Positions 48,597 to 57,732 of a stretch of DNA of 64,000 bases are shown piece by piece. The position numbers were made by a program, and so were the translations under genes. Source of the stretch: Halosolutus gelatinilyticus (lineage in GTDB: Archaea > Halobacteriota > Halobacteria > Halobacteriales > Natrialbaceae); NCBI RefSeq assembly GCF_023028105.1, contig NZ_CP095493.1:62001-126000 (forward strand), given 5' to 3'. Below the pieces are notes generated by a model that was not told the origin of the DNA, did no database searches, and saw only the letters and a program-made list of their open reading frames with translations. Position 1 is the stretch's first letter; the number at the start of each line of letters is the position of its first letter.

Positions 48597-51233
48597 TCAT
48601 TGCGCCGGTCTGGATCGGCCGGAGATCCGCGATCGCGACGCGTTCGCGACGACGAGGGCCGTCGTCGTTAGAACCGCTACGGTCGTAACCAGCGGATTCA
48701 GGAACCCAGCGATCGCGACCGGAATCGCGATCGCGTTGTAGACGAGCGCGAGCCGGTAGTTCTGGCGGCTGCGCGTTCGGACCCCCTCGGCGAGTTCGAA
48801 CGCCCGATCGACGGCCCCGAGGTCGTCGTCCGCGATCGCGAGGGCCGCCGCGTCGGCGGCGAGCGCGGTGCCGCTGCCGAGACAAACCCCGACGTCGGCG
48901 GCGGCCAGCGCGGGCGCGTCGTTCGTCCCGTCGCCGACCATCGCGACGGGGCCCTCGTTGGCGAGCGCGCGGATCGCGGCCGTCTTCCCCGCGGGCGGGA
49001 CGCTCGCGAAGACCCGATCGACGCCGGGATGCGCGCTGACGGCGTCGGCCGCCCGCCGATCGTCCCCCGTGAGGACGACGACCTCGACCCCGCGCTCGCG
49101 CAGGTTCGTCACCGTTTCCGCCCATCCCGTCCGGGGCTCGTCGCCGACGACGACTATTCCTTCGGCCGATCCGTTCCGACCGACGACCACGGGAAGGTGG
49201 CCGCGTTCTCGGGCGTCATCGATCCGTGTTTCGAGACTCGGTTCGACGGCCCACCCCCGATCGGCGAACAGATCGGGGTGGCCGACGAGGACGCGATCGC
49301 CGTCGACGATCCCTTCGACGCCGGTCGCGTGGCTCCGGAACTCGCGCACCTCGCGGTCGTCGCGCGTCTCGCGGTCGCCGTCGCGGTCGATCGCGCCGCC
49401 GTCCGTCCGTGCGTCGGGCCGGTCGCCGTCGGATCCGGTTTCGGCGTCGAGAACCGCGGCTTCGATCGCCGCGGCGGCCGGGTGGGAACTGCGCTGTTCG
49501 AGGAGGGCGGCGGCGACCAGCAGGTCGTCCGGTGCGTCGGCGTGGCGAACGGTCATCTCGCCCGTCGTGAGCGTGCCGGTCTTGTCGAAGACGATCGTCT
49601 CGACGTCGCGAAGTCGGTCGAAGACGGTCTCGTCGAAGACGACGATGCCGTTTTCCATCGCCTCCCGGAGCAATGTCGCGACGGAGACTCGCGTCGCGAA
49701 GCCCAGCGCCCACGGACTCGCGACGATGGCCGCGAGGCACGCGGCGAGGAACGCGGTCGTGGCGGTCCCGCCGCGAGCGATCGCGCCGAGACCGGCGAGG
49801 CCCACGGCCGCGACGACGATCGGGACGAACCGGCCCGCGATCGCGTTGCCGCGCCGTTGGCCGCCGTGGTCCGCGCTCTGTACGTTCCAGACCGACCGGA
49901 CGAGCCGATCGATCCGACTCGTCGTTTCCGGGTCGGGATCGATGACGGCGACGCCGGACGTCACGACGGAGCCGCCGACGACGTCGTCGCCCGCCGCTTT
50001 CGTGATCGGCAGGGATTCGCCCGTGACGATCGCTTCGTCGACCGTGCACTCCCCCTCGGCGAGGACGCCGTCGACTGGGATCCGTTCGCCCGCGGGGACC
50101 AGGACCCGGTCGTCCGCCGCCAGGTCCGAAACGGGGACCGTCGAGGTCGTCCCGTCCGGATCGAGCCGACGGGCTTCGTCCACCTGCGAGACCGTGAGCG
50201 CCGTGAGGCGGTCCATCGCGCGCCGTTTGACGTCCGTTTCGTAGAACGCCGCGCCCATCACGAGGGCGGCCACGAGGATCGTCAGGTCGTAGTAGATGTC
50301 CGTCCACCCGAGGACGAACGCCACCGTCCCGTACGCGTACGCGCTGACGATCGTGACGGTGGCGAGCAACTCCGCGGTCGGCTGCCGGAGCGTTACGCCC
50401 ACGTACGCCCCGCGCAGCAGCGGCCTGCCCGTCAGGTAGAGGATCGCACCTGTCAGGACGACGAAAACGGGGACGTGGAGGTAGCCGTCGTTGCTCGCGA
50501 AGCCGCCCTCGTAGAGGGAGAGGAACCACCAGTCCGAGAACTCGGCGAGGTAGGTCGGATAGAAGATCGTCACGAACGGGACCAGCAGGAACGATCCGAA
50601 CACGACCCCGAACACGTAGCGCAGTTCGAACACGTCCTCGGTTCGGCGCTTTCTGAGGCCGGTCATCTCCCGGTCGCGTCGCGTCGTTCCGGTCGGCTCG
50701 GCGCTGTCGCCGTTCCCCGGCTCTCCCCCGTCCTCGCTCTCGCCGGTTTCGGCCGTCGCGTCCTCCCGGAGGTACGCCGTGTAGCCGACGGTGCTCAGCG
50801 CGTCCCGGAGATCGATCGGCGACGTCCGATCGGGGTCGTGATCGACCCTGACCGTCTCCGTCACGTAGCTTGCCGCCGCGTTCGTCACCCCGTCTCGGGT
50901 TTCGGCGATCGACTCCAGGAAGGACTCGCACGTCGCGGCGTGCATCCCGTCGACGCGGAAAAACGTTCGCTCGGACCGCCCGTCGTCCTCGGTCGCGGCG
51001 TCGATCGCGCCGGCGTCGTCACCGCTCTCGGTCTCGCTCTCGCGGTCCGTTCCTGTCGTGCGAGCCGCCCCGGACTCGTCGCTCCCGCCAACGGTGCCGG
51101 GTTCGAGAGCGGCGGAGACGTCACGACAGCCGGTCGAGCAGAATCGAGTCGAATCGGCCGTCGCGACGGTCGGCTCGTCGAGTGGCTCGCCGCACAGCGC
51201 ACAGCGTCCGTTGTCCGGCCGTCGATCGTCCAC
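48597..51233 (-). CDS. P1B-type (heavy-metal) ATPase with altered metal-binding residues
   Basis: This is an 878-residue membrane ATPase. The N terminus has a Cys cluster (Cys11, 14, 32, 36) like the metal-binding domain of FixI-type ATPases, then an HMA-like domain in which the usual two-Cys motif is GMHAATC (residues 96-102), with one Cys only. About eight membrane helices follow. The transmembrane motif expected to be CPC or CPx is SPW (residues 506-508). The actuator TGES, phosphorylation site DKTGT (Asp550) and GDGTNDAP hinge are intact, so it should hydrolyse ATP. The transported ion is uncertain. No regulator is adjacent. Confidence 0.88.
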   Translation of the reverse strand: MDDRRPDNGRCALCGEPLDEPTVATADSTRFCSTGCRDVSAALEPGTVGGSDESGAARTTGTDRESETESGDDAGAIDAATEDDGRSERTFFRVDGMHAATCESFLESIAETRDGVTNAAASYVTETVRVDHDPDRTSPIDLRDALSTVGYTAYLREDATAETGESEDGGEPGNGDSAEPTGTTRRDREMTGLRKRRTEDVFELRYVFGVVFGSFLLVPFVTIFYPTYLAEFSDWWFLSLYEGGFASNDGYLHVPVFVVLTGAILYLTGRPLLRGAYVGVTLRQPTAELLATVTIVSAYAYGTVAFVLGWTDIYYDLTILVAALVMGAAFYETDVKRRAMDRLTALTVSQVDEARRLDPDGTTSTVPVSDLAADDRVLVPAGERIPVDGVLAEGECTVDEAIVTGESLPITKAAGDDVVGGSVVTSGVAVIDPDPETTSRIDRLVRSVWNVQSADHGGQRRGNAIAGRFVPIVVAAVGLAGLGAIARGGTATTAFLAACLAAIVASPWALGFATRVSVATLLREAMENGIVVFDETVFDRLRDVETIVFDKTGTLTTGEMTVRHADAPDDLLVAAALLEQRSSHPAAAAIEAAVLDAETGSDGDRPDARTDGGAIDRDGDRETRDDREVREFRSHATGVEGIVDGDRVLVGHPDLFADRGWAVEPSLETRIDDARERGHLPVVVGRNGSAEGIVVVGDEPRTGWAETVTNLRERGVEVVVLTGDDRRAADAVSAHPGVDRVFASVPPAGKTAAIRALANEGPVAMVGDGTNDAPALAAADVGVCLGSGTALAADAAALAIADDDLGAVDRAFELAEGVRTRSRQNYRLALVYNAIAIPVAIAGFLNPLVTTVAVLTTTALVVANASRSRISGRSRPAQ

Positions 51234-51371
51234 GTTCGCTAGTCACCGCGGAGTGCAATAAGCGTCGACGACAGCCGGTCTCGCTGAAAATTTCCCCGCG
51301 GATTACATTCGCCGATTACTACCGATAATGAGAGGGTAAAGCTTATGCTTAACTGCTGGGCTTTGCCGGGT

Positions 51372-51677
51372 ATGGAACGTCCAGATACGGACCGACGCAG
51401 TTCAGTTACCGAGACACAACTTCCGAACGTCATCACCGTCGAAGGACAGGGCACACCCGCGAGCTTCGAGATCACGGTCGACGGTGCGATCGAGATGGAT
51501 GGCGCGGTCGCCTCCGAGGAGGCCACGATCGTCTCTGGGACGACTGCCGAAGGGACGGTCGAAGCCGACGTACAGCGGTTTCGATTCTCCGGCGAACTTC
51601 GGGACGTGACGATCGTCAATCGCGGCGGACTCGGCTCCGAGGGCGTCGTCGATCCGGAGATCTACGTCGAGAGCTGA
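51372..51677 (+). CDS. Hypothetical haloarchaeal beta-rich protein
   Basis: This 101-residue acidic protein is built of short strands: LPNVITVEGQGTPASFEITVDG, then an acidic helix and VQRFRFSGELRDVTIVNRGG. There is no signal peptide or membrane helix. I do not recognise a named family, although the VEGxGTPxSFE...RFRFSGE pattern seems recurrent in haloarchaea. The ATG at 51372 is preferred; the frame extends nine codons upstream. A TATA-like gcttatgctta lies at about 51339-51349, giving a short leader. Confidence 0.6.
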   Translation: MERPDTDRRSSVTETQLPNVITVEGQGTPASFEITVDGAIEMDGAVASEEATIVSGTTAEGTVEADVQRFRFSGELRDVTIVNRGGLGSEGVVDPEIYVES

Positions 51678-51866
51678 CCGGGGCGGACGCCCTCCGGCCG
51701 GTCGATCGTCCACGGTCGAGTGATGCCACCGAACGTCGAGTCTCTCTTCGACGCTCGATTTTCTCTTGGACGCGATCGTCGACTGGAGAGACGTGCGTCG
51801 TCGGCGTCTAGGCGGCCGAGGCGGTGACCGGGACTGTCGCTCTCGGCTCCGGTCCGGAGCGCGAGT

Positions 51867-52151
51867 TCACTCGGAATCGACGGGAGTCGCCTCGACGACG
51901 GTTCCGATCATCGACCACCCCGACTCGTCCGGCCCCTTCCGACCGACGAGCACCGACTCGTTATCCTCGCTCGACACGAATCGATACGCCGCGTCGTCTC
52001 CCTCTCGCGTTCCTTCGGCCTGAAACTCCTGCTGGAAGAACTCCGCACCGGAGACGTGAAAGACCCCTTGGGTTCCGTCGGCGAGCGTGAGCGCGACGGG
52101 ATCCGGACTGATGTTGTGAATTCGCTTCGCAACGGGGTTGAGCGATGCCAT
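51867..52151 (-). CDS. Small conserved-looking haloarchaeal protein
   Basis: This is a 94-residue soluble protein reading MASLNPVAKRIHNISPDPVA at the start, then LADGTQGVFHVSGAEFFQQEFQAEG and YRFVSSEDNESVLVGRKGP. It is rich in strands and looks well conserved across haloarchaea by memory, but I know no function. The ATG at 52151 is chosen because upstream in-frame residues are Arg-rich. It diverges from the MATE exporter gene (52303). Confidence 0.65.
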   Translation of the reverse strand: MASLNPVAKRIHNISPDPVALTLADGTQGVFHVSGAEFFQQEFQAEGTREGDDAAYRFVSSEDNESVLVGRKGPDESGWSMIGTVVEATPVDSE

Positions 52152-52302
52152 GGGTACGCACTCGCGTCGCGAGACTAAACGGTTCCCGAAACGATCCCGT
52201 GAGGTTGTCCGCCGTCGTCGATCGGTTTCGTTTCGAAACCGGTCGGCTCTGCCGACTGGGGAAGGGCTTTTTGTCGCGGTTGGATAGCTCAACTCGATTC
52301 TC

Positions 52303-53817
52303 GTGCCCCGCTCCATCCCGAACCCGATCCGGTCGTGCATCCTGTGGATCGGGGTCGCGCTCGCCGGCATCGGGCTCGTCGACCCCGACAGAGCGCGGCG
52401 GACGGCGGATCTCGCGTGGCCGCGGATCGTCACCGGCCTCGCGCGCATGTCGAAAAGCGCCGTCGACGTCGCGATGGTCGGGGTGGCGCTCGGCTCGGCG
52501 GCAATCGCGGGCGTCGGATTCGCGTCGCCGTTCTGGGGGCTCGCGTTCACCGTCGGCGGCGGCGTCGCCGGCGGCACGATCGCCCTCGTCTCCCAGCGCT
52601 ACGGCGCGGAGGCCTACGAGGGTCTCGGCCAGGCCGTCCGATCGAGCGCGCTCCTCGTCATCGTGCTGTCGGTGCCGATCACCGTTGTCTTCTGGCGGTA
52701 CCCCGCGGAACTGATCTCGCTGCTCGGTTCGGATCCGGCGGCGATCGAGTACGGCGCGACCTACCTCAGGATCGTCGGCCTCGGGATCCCGTTTGCCGGC
52801 CTCAACCTCATCGGCAGTCGGACCTTCGTCGGAATGGACGACGCGTGGACGCCGATGGTCGTCAGGGCGGGCGGCGCCGTCGCCAACATCGTGCTCAACG
52901 CGGTCCTCATCTTCGGCTTCGACATGGGCGTCGGCGGCGCCGCGCTGGGAACCGTCCTCTCGAACGTCGTCGTGACGGCCGCGTTCGCCGCGGGTCTCGT
53001 CTCGGGTCGGCTTCCCGGCGTCGGGACGCTTCCGGTCAGCGTCGACCCGCTCGGGGGCTACCTCCACCGCGAGACGATCTGGGATCTCACGACGATCGGC
53101 CTCCCGGTCATGGGAACGAAACTCGTCTGGACCGCCGCCGAGTTTCCGATGCTCGCGATCGTCGCCATCTTCGGGTCGGAGACGGTCGCCGCCTACGTGA
53201 TCGCCCGGCGCATCTGGGGGCTGATGAACACGCCCGGCTGGGGCTTCGGCCTCGCGGCCTCGAGCCTCGTCGGCCAGGAACTCGGCACCGGCGACGAGCG
53301 CCGCGCCGAGCAGTACGGCCGGGAGATCGTCCGGTTCGCGATCGCCGTGTACATCGTCTCGGCGCTCGTCGTCCTCGTCCTCGCGGAACCGATCGTCCTC
53401 GCGTTCACCAACGATCCGACCGAACTCTCGATTCCGACGGCGGTTTCGTTGATCTACGCGGCCTGCGGCGCCGTGACTCTACAGGGGATCTACACCGGCG
53501 CCGCGGGCGCGCTCAAAGCCAGCGGCGACACCCGCTGGCCGTTCTACAGCCAGTTGTTGGGGATGTTCGGACTCGCGATCCCGATCGCCTACCTCGGCGC
53601 GGCCGGACTCGCGGTCCCCTCGCCGGGAACGGTTCCGCTCCTCGGCGTCGCGATCCCCGGCGTCTCGATCCCGGCGTTCGGGGTTGCGGGGCTCTACCTC
53701 GCCTTCCTCGCCGAGACGGCGATCCCCGCGGTGATCAACTACTACCGCTTTACCACCGGCCGGTGGAAGGTTATCAGTCGCGGCTACCGCCCGGAGCCGA
53801 CCCCGAGCGACGATTGA
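52303..53817 (+). CDS. MATE-family multidrug/toxic compound exporter
   Basis: This is a 504-residue membrane protein with twelve predicted helices. The N-terminal half begins WPRIVTGLARMSKSAVDVAMVG, typical of MATE N-lobes; LVSQRYGAEAYEGLG and RIVGLGIPFAGLNLIGSRTF follow, and the C-lobe repeats the pattern (GWGFGLAASSLVGQELGTGD). MATE proteins export cationic drugs or metabolites in exchange for Na+ or H+. The start is a GTG at 52303. It diverges from the 94-residue gene. Confidence 0.92.
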   Translation: MPRSIPNPIRSCILWIGVALAGIGLVDPDRARRTADLAWPRIVTGLARMSKSAVDVAMVGVALGSAAIAGVGFASPFWGLAFTVGGGVAGGTIALVSQRYGAEAYEGLGQAVRSSALLVIVLSVPITVVFWRYPAELISLLGSDPAAIEYGATYLRIVGLGIPFAGLNLIGSRTFVGMDDAWTPMVVRAGGAVANIVLNAVLIFGFDMGVGGAALGTVLSNVVVTAAFAAGLVSGRLPGVGTLPVSVDPLGGYLHRETIWDLTTIGLPVMGTKLVWTAAEFPMLAIVAIFGSETVAAYVIARRIWGLMNTPGWGFGLAASSLVGQELGTGDERRAEQYGREIVRFAIAVYIVSALVVLVLAEPIVLAFTNDPTELSIPTAVSLIYAACGAVTLQGIYTGAAGALKASGDTRWPFYSQLLGMFGLAIPIAYLGAAGLAVPSPGTVPLLGVAIPGVSIPAFGVAGLYLAFLAETAIPAVINYYRFTTGRWKVISRGYRPEPTPSDD

Positions 53818-53975
53818 CGGGATGTCGATGGATCGACTCTCGACGAACGACGATCGAGCCGCTACCGATCCGGTCGCCGGCGATCGACGAACGTCGATCC
53901 CTTCGACCGCGATCGATTCGCCGTCCGCCGCGCCTCGATCGCACCCTGTCGCCGATCGTCCTCGAGAAACTGACG

Positions 53976-54218
53976 CTATTCGCCCGCGATCCTGAAGCTG
54001 TCGCCGTCCTTCTCGACGAGATCGTTCCGGCGCAGCGATCGGACGATGCTGTAGAGGCTCAGTTTGGGCAGCTTCGTCGTTCGCTGCAGTTCGTCGATCG
54101 TCTGGCCGCCCTGGAGCCGCAAACTCAAGTAGAGGAGCTTCGCTTCCGCCGATTCCACGGTCTCCGGAATTGCGACGGGCGGTTCGTTCAGCGTTCGTTC
54201 GTCCGTGGTGACTGTCAT
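53976..54218 (-). CDS. Small winged-helix (TrmB/MarR-like) regulator
   Basis: This 80-residue protein is one winged-helix domain: helix 1 VESAEAKLLYLSLRLQGG, helix-turn-helix TIDELQRTTKLPKLSLYSIVRSL, then wing LVEKDGDSFRIAGE. No effector domain is attached. Targets are unknown; the nearest genes are the MATE exporter (convergent) and UspA (upstream, same strand). An AT-rich run (attcgacgatattaaa, about 54232-54247) just upstream on the minus strand could be its TATA region. Confidence 0.8.
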   Translation of the reverse strand: MTVTTDERTLNEPPVAIPETVESAEAKLLYLSLRLQGGQTIDELQRTTKLPKLSLYSIVRSLRRNDLVEKDGDSFRIAGE

Positions 54219-54341
54219 ACTGCACCTTCTATATTCGACGATATTAAAGGTGGTCTACAACGATCGTCGAAAACCGGCAGACGAAGCGTCGTTCGAACGA
54301 GCCGATCGGACGAGCGGCGGGTTCGAACGGGAGTTCCGCGG

Positions 54342-54725
54342 TTACAGGTCGGGGATCGGAACGACGATCACGGGCCGCGACGCGTTCTCGAGCAGCCTTC
54401 GCGCCGTCGATCCGAGGTCGGCGGTCGCGTCCGGGGCCCCGCTGCGGGCTCCGATCACGATCTCGTCGGCGCCGACCTCGCTCGCGGCCGCGAGCAACTC
54501 GGCGGTCGGCTCTCCTTCCCGGAGTTCGGTCTCGACCGAACCGACCGCCGACAGGCGAACCGGGGCGACGTTCAACGCCTCCTGCCGATCCCGCTCGGCC
54601 GCCCGATCGTCCGGCGGCGCGACCGCCACGGCCGTCACCTCGTCGTCGGCCGTCGCGCGATCGTCGAGGTAGTCGCAGGCCGCCGCCGTCGTGTGCACCG
54701 AGTCCGTCCCGAGGAAATAGCGCAT
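54342..54725 (-). CDS. Universal stress protein UspA family
   Basis: This is a 127-residue protein with a Rossmann-like USP fold. Features are MRYFLGTDSVHTTAAACDYL at the start, the adenine-nucleotide loop in IVIGARSGAPDATADLGSTARRLLENASRPVIVVP, and the strand pair VTAVAVAPP and VRLSAVGSVET. The C-terminal ATP-binding motif is close to the canonical G-2x-G-9x-G-S/T with small changes. It is a single-domain stress-linked protein, common in haloarchaea. The ATG at 54725 gives the family length. Confidence 0.88.
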   Translation of the reverse strand: MRYFLGTDSVHTTAAACDYLDDRATADDEVTAVAVAPPDDRAAERDRQEALNVAPVRLSAVGSVETELREGEPTAELLAAASEVGADEIVIGARSGAPDATADLGSTARRLLENASRPVIVVPIPDL

Positions 54726-54786
54726 ACCGACTCGAGGGCCAGCAGCCAAAAGAAACTGTGGAACGGCGGCGGCCGCGGGCGGCCAC

Positions 54787-55161
54787 TCACTCCAGCCGCG
54801 AGAACAGCTCGACCTCGTAGCCGTCCGGGTCCTCGACGAACGCCGCTCGCGCGTTCGCAGCCTCGATCGTCGCGGGTTCCCGCACGACCGGACAGCCGGT
54901 TCGCTCGACGAGCCGTTCGAACACTTCGTCGGCGTCCTCGACGATGATCGCGAGGTGGCTGATCCCCGAGGGATCGATCTCGGCGTCCGGGTCGTGCGTG
55001 AACTGGATCTCGGTGCCCAGTTCGTCGCCGGTCACGTAGTAGTTGTGGACGCCGTCGTCGGTGTGGAAGTCGTAGCTGTACTCGAGGCCGAGACCGTCCT
55101 CGTAGAACTCTTTCGTCGCATCGAGGTCGGACACTCGGATCGCGGTGTGGTGTACGTCCAT
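54787..55161 (-). CDS. VOC-superfamily (glyoxalase I-like) protein
   Basis: This is a 124-residue protein with two VOC beta-alpha-beta-beta-beta modules: MDVHHTAIRVSDLDATKEFYEDGLGLE, then SGISHLAIIVEDADEVFERLVERTG. The metal ligands expected are His near residue 5, Glu (TEIQF), His in SHLAI and Glu near the end (YEVELF), all present. It could be a lactoylglutathione lyase-like enzyme, although haloarchaea lack glutathione and use other thiols, so the substrate is open. Confidence 0.88.
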   Translation of the reverse strand: MDVHHTAIRVSDLDATKEFYEDGLGLEYSYDFHTDDGVHNYYVTGDELGTEIQFTHDPDAEIDPSGISHLAIIVEDADEVFERLVERTGCPVVREPATIEAANARAAFVEDPDGYEVELFSRLE

Positions 55162-55296
55162 GGGATCGGATCCAGGGCCGGTCGTATAGTTCCGTCGCCA
55201 CGGGCCGGCGTCGCGGAGGCACCGATGGAGGACCGTCGGGTCGCCCACCGCGCGATATGCACGTTTATGCCGGTACGGTCCGTCGTCCAGGACGAC

Positions 55297-56262
55297 ATGA
55301 GAGCCGTACGCCTTCACGAGCACGGCGGTCCGGACGCGTTGCGGGTGGACGAGATCGATCGCCCCGATCCCGGCGACGACGAACTCCTCGTCGAGGTCGC
55401 CGCCGCGGGCGTCAACCCCGTGGATACCTACTTCAGGGAGGGATCGTACGAACCGGTCGCCGTGCCGTTCACGCCCGGCGTGGACTTCGCGGGGACCATC
55501 GCTGAAACGGGTGCCGACGTCGACGAATTCGAGGCCGGCGATCGGGTCTTCGGGACCGGGATCGGGAACGGCTCCTTCCAGGGCAGCTACGCCGAGTACG
55601 CGGCCGTCCCGACCGATCGCGCGGTCCACCTTCCCAACGGCGTCGACTTCACCCAAGCCGGCGCGGCCGGCGTCATCGCTGTCACCGCCTGGCGCGCGCT
55701 GATCGACCACGCCGGCCTCGATCCTGCGGAGTACTGCCTGGTCCACGGCGGCTCCGGCGGCGTCGGCCACGCCGCCGTCCAGATCGGCACCGCGATGAGC
55801 GCGCGCGTCATCGCGACCGCTGCACCCGAGTATCACGACGCCCTCGAGGAATACGGCGCCGAAACCGCACTGGACTACGGCCGGGACGATCTCGCGGACG
55901 CCGTCCGCGACGCGTCCGGTGGCGGCGTCGACGTCGTGCTCGATCACCGACTCGACGACTACCTCCAGTTCGACGCCGACGTGGCCGCGACCGGCGCGCG
56001 CGTGGTCGGCATCGGCGAAAACTCGCCCGATCCGGGCTTTACGAACGACGGCGCCGCCCGATCGAAGGACGTCTCCTACCAGTTCATGAGTATGTTCAAC
56101 ACGCCGGATCTCCGCGTGCCGCTCCGCGGGGCCGCCCACCTCATGGATACCGGCGCGCTCTCGATCGAGATCGACCAGACGCACGGCCTCGACGAGGCCG
56201 GCGACGCCCAGCGCGCCGTCATCGAGGACAGCCTCTTCGGCAAACTGGTCGTCGAACCGTAA
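55297..56262 (+). CDS. Zinc-independent quinone oxidoreductase (MDR family)
   Basis: This is a 321-residue NADPH-dependent MDR enzyme of the zeta-crystallin/quinone reductase type. The GroES-like N domain starts MRAVRLHEHGGPDALRVDEI and includes AGVNPVDTYFREGSY; the nucleotide-binding motif is CLVHGGSGGVGHAAVQIG. The structural and catalytic zinc cysteines of alcohol dehydrogenases are missing, as expected. A TATA-like cacgtttatgcc at about 55259-55270 is ~32 bp before the ATG at 55297. It probably reduces quinones or enals. Confidence 0.9.
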   Translation: MRAVRLHEHGGPDALRVDEIDRPDPGDDELLVEVAAAGVNPVDTYFREGSYEPVAVPFTPGVDFAGTIAETGADVDEFEAGDRVFGTGIGNGSFQGSYAEYAAVPTDRAVHLPNGVDFTQAGAAGVIAVTAWRALIDHAGLDPAEYCLVHGGSGGVGHAAVQIGTAMSARVIATAAPEYHDALEEYGAETALDYGRDDLADAVRDASGGGVDVVLDHRLDDYLQFDADVAATGARVVGIGENSPDPGFTNDGAARSKDVSYQFMSMFNTPDLRVPLRGAAHLMDTGALSIEIDQTHGLDEAGDAQRAVIEDSLFGKLVVEP

Positions 56263-56466
56263 CGGGAGTCGGAGCGCGGAACCAGATTGCGTTCGATCGC
56301 CTGTCCTTCGTTTCCGGGGCGATCGTTGCCGGATTCGGGGCGCCTCCTTCGTCGCCAACAAATCGAGGTAGTGAGCGGTACGTGATTCTCTCCTGAAAAT
56401 CGCGTTAATTGGTATCTATCAACAAGGTCTATCCGTTTCCGTCACCCTACGTGCTAGGGAGGAACA

Positions 56467-57732
56467 ATGACAGACAAACCCCACCAAAACCTGGCCATCA
56501 TCGGTCACGTTGACCACGGGAAGAGCACGCTGGTGGGCCGCCTCCTATTCGAGACCGGAAGCGTCCCGGAGCACATCATCGAACAACACCGCGCGGAAGC
56601 CGAAGAGAAGGGCAAAGGCGGCTTCGAGTTCGCCTACGTCATGGACAACCTCGCCGAGGAACGCGAGCGCGGGCTGACGATCGACATCGCTCATCAAGAG
56701 TTCGACACCGACGAGTACTACTTCACGATCGTGGACACGCCCGGCCACCGCGACTTCGTCAAGAACATGATCACGGGCGCGAGCCAGGCCGACCACGCGG
56801 TACTCGTCGTCGCGGCGGACGACGGCGTGGCGCCCCAGACCCAGGAGCACGTCTTCCTGGCCCGCACGCTGGGCATCGACGAACTCATCGTCGCCGTCAA
56901 CAAGATGGATATCGTCGACTACGAGGAATCGACGTACAGGGAGGTCGTCGAGGAGGTCACCGGGTTGCTCCAGCAGGTTCGGTTCGACACCGATGACGCC
57001 TCGTTCATCCCGATCTCGGCGTTCGAGGGCGACAACGTCGCCGAGTCCTCGGACAACACGCCGTGGTACGACGGCGAAACCCTACTCGAGGCCCTGAACA
57101 ACCTTCCAGAGCCGGAGCCGCCGACGGACGCACCACTTCGGCTCCCGATTCAGGACGTCTACACGATCTCCGGAATCGGGACGGTCCCGGTGGGCCGGAT
57201 CGAGACGGGGCAGATGCGCCCCGGCGACGACGTCGTCTTTCAACCCAGCGACGTGGGCGGCGAGGTGAAGACGATCGAGATGCACCACGAGGAGGTCGAC
57301 CTCGCGGAACCCGGCGACAACGTCGGGTTCAACGTCCGCGGCATCGGCAAGGATGACATCCGCCGCGGCGACGTCTGCGGCGCCGCAGACGATCCGCCGA
57401 AGGTCGCCGAAACCTTCCAGGCCCAGATCGTCGTTATGCAGCACCCGTCCGTGATCACGGCGGGCTACACGCCGGTCTTCCACGCCCACACGGCCCAGGT
57501 CGCTGGGACGATCGAGTCCCTCGACAGGAAGATGGATCCCGCGAGCGGCGAGGTTGACGAGGAGGACCCCGACTTCATCCAGGCGGGCGACGCCGCGGTC
57601 GTCACGGTCCGACCGCAGAAACCGCTCTCGATCGAGCCGTCCAGCGAGATTCCGGAACTCGGAAGCTTCGCCGTTCGCGACATGGGCCAGACCGTCGCGG
57701 CCGGGAAGGTTCTCGAAGTGAACGAGAAGTAA
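56467..57732 (+). CDS. tuf: Translation elongation factor EF-1alpha
   Basis: This 421-residue GTPase delivers aminoacyl-tRNA to the ribosome. G1 is [10 protein letters not shown]2 is in [13 protein letters not shown]3 DTPGH, G4 NKMD and G5 SAF. All three domains are present and length is standard for haloarchaea. A Shine-Dalgarno-like ggaggaac ends two bases before the ATG at 56467 and should drive strong translation. The usual downstream partner rpsJ (ribosomal protein S10) is absent: nearly 1.5 kb of gene-poor DNA follows. This may therefore be a second tuf copy, not the operon one. Confidence 0.95.
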   Translation: MTDKPHQNLAIIGHVDHGKSTLVGRLLFETGSVPEHIIEQHRAEAEEKGKGGFEFAYVMDNLAEERERGLTIDIAHQEFDTDEYYFTIVDTPGHRDFVKNMITGASQADHAVLVVAADDGVAPQTQEHVFLARTLGIDELIVAVNKMDIVDYEESTYREVVEEVTGLLQQVRFDTDDASFIPISAFEGDNVAESSDNTPWYDGETLLEALNNLPEPEPPTDAPLRLPIQDVYTISGIGTVPVGRIETGQMRPGDDVVFQPSDVGGEVKTIEMHHEEVDLAEPGDNVGFNVRGIGKDDIRRGDVCGAADDPPKVAETFQAQIVVMQHPSVITAGYTPVFHAHTAQVAGTIESLDRKMDPASGEVDEEDPDFIQAGDAAVVTVRPQKPLSIEPSSEIPELGSFAVRDMGQTVAAGKVLEVNEK

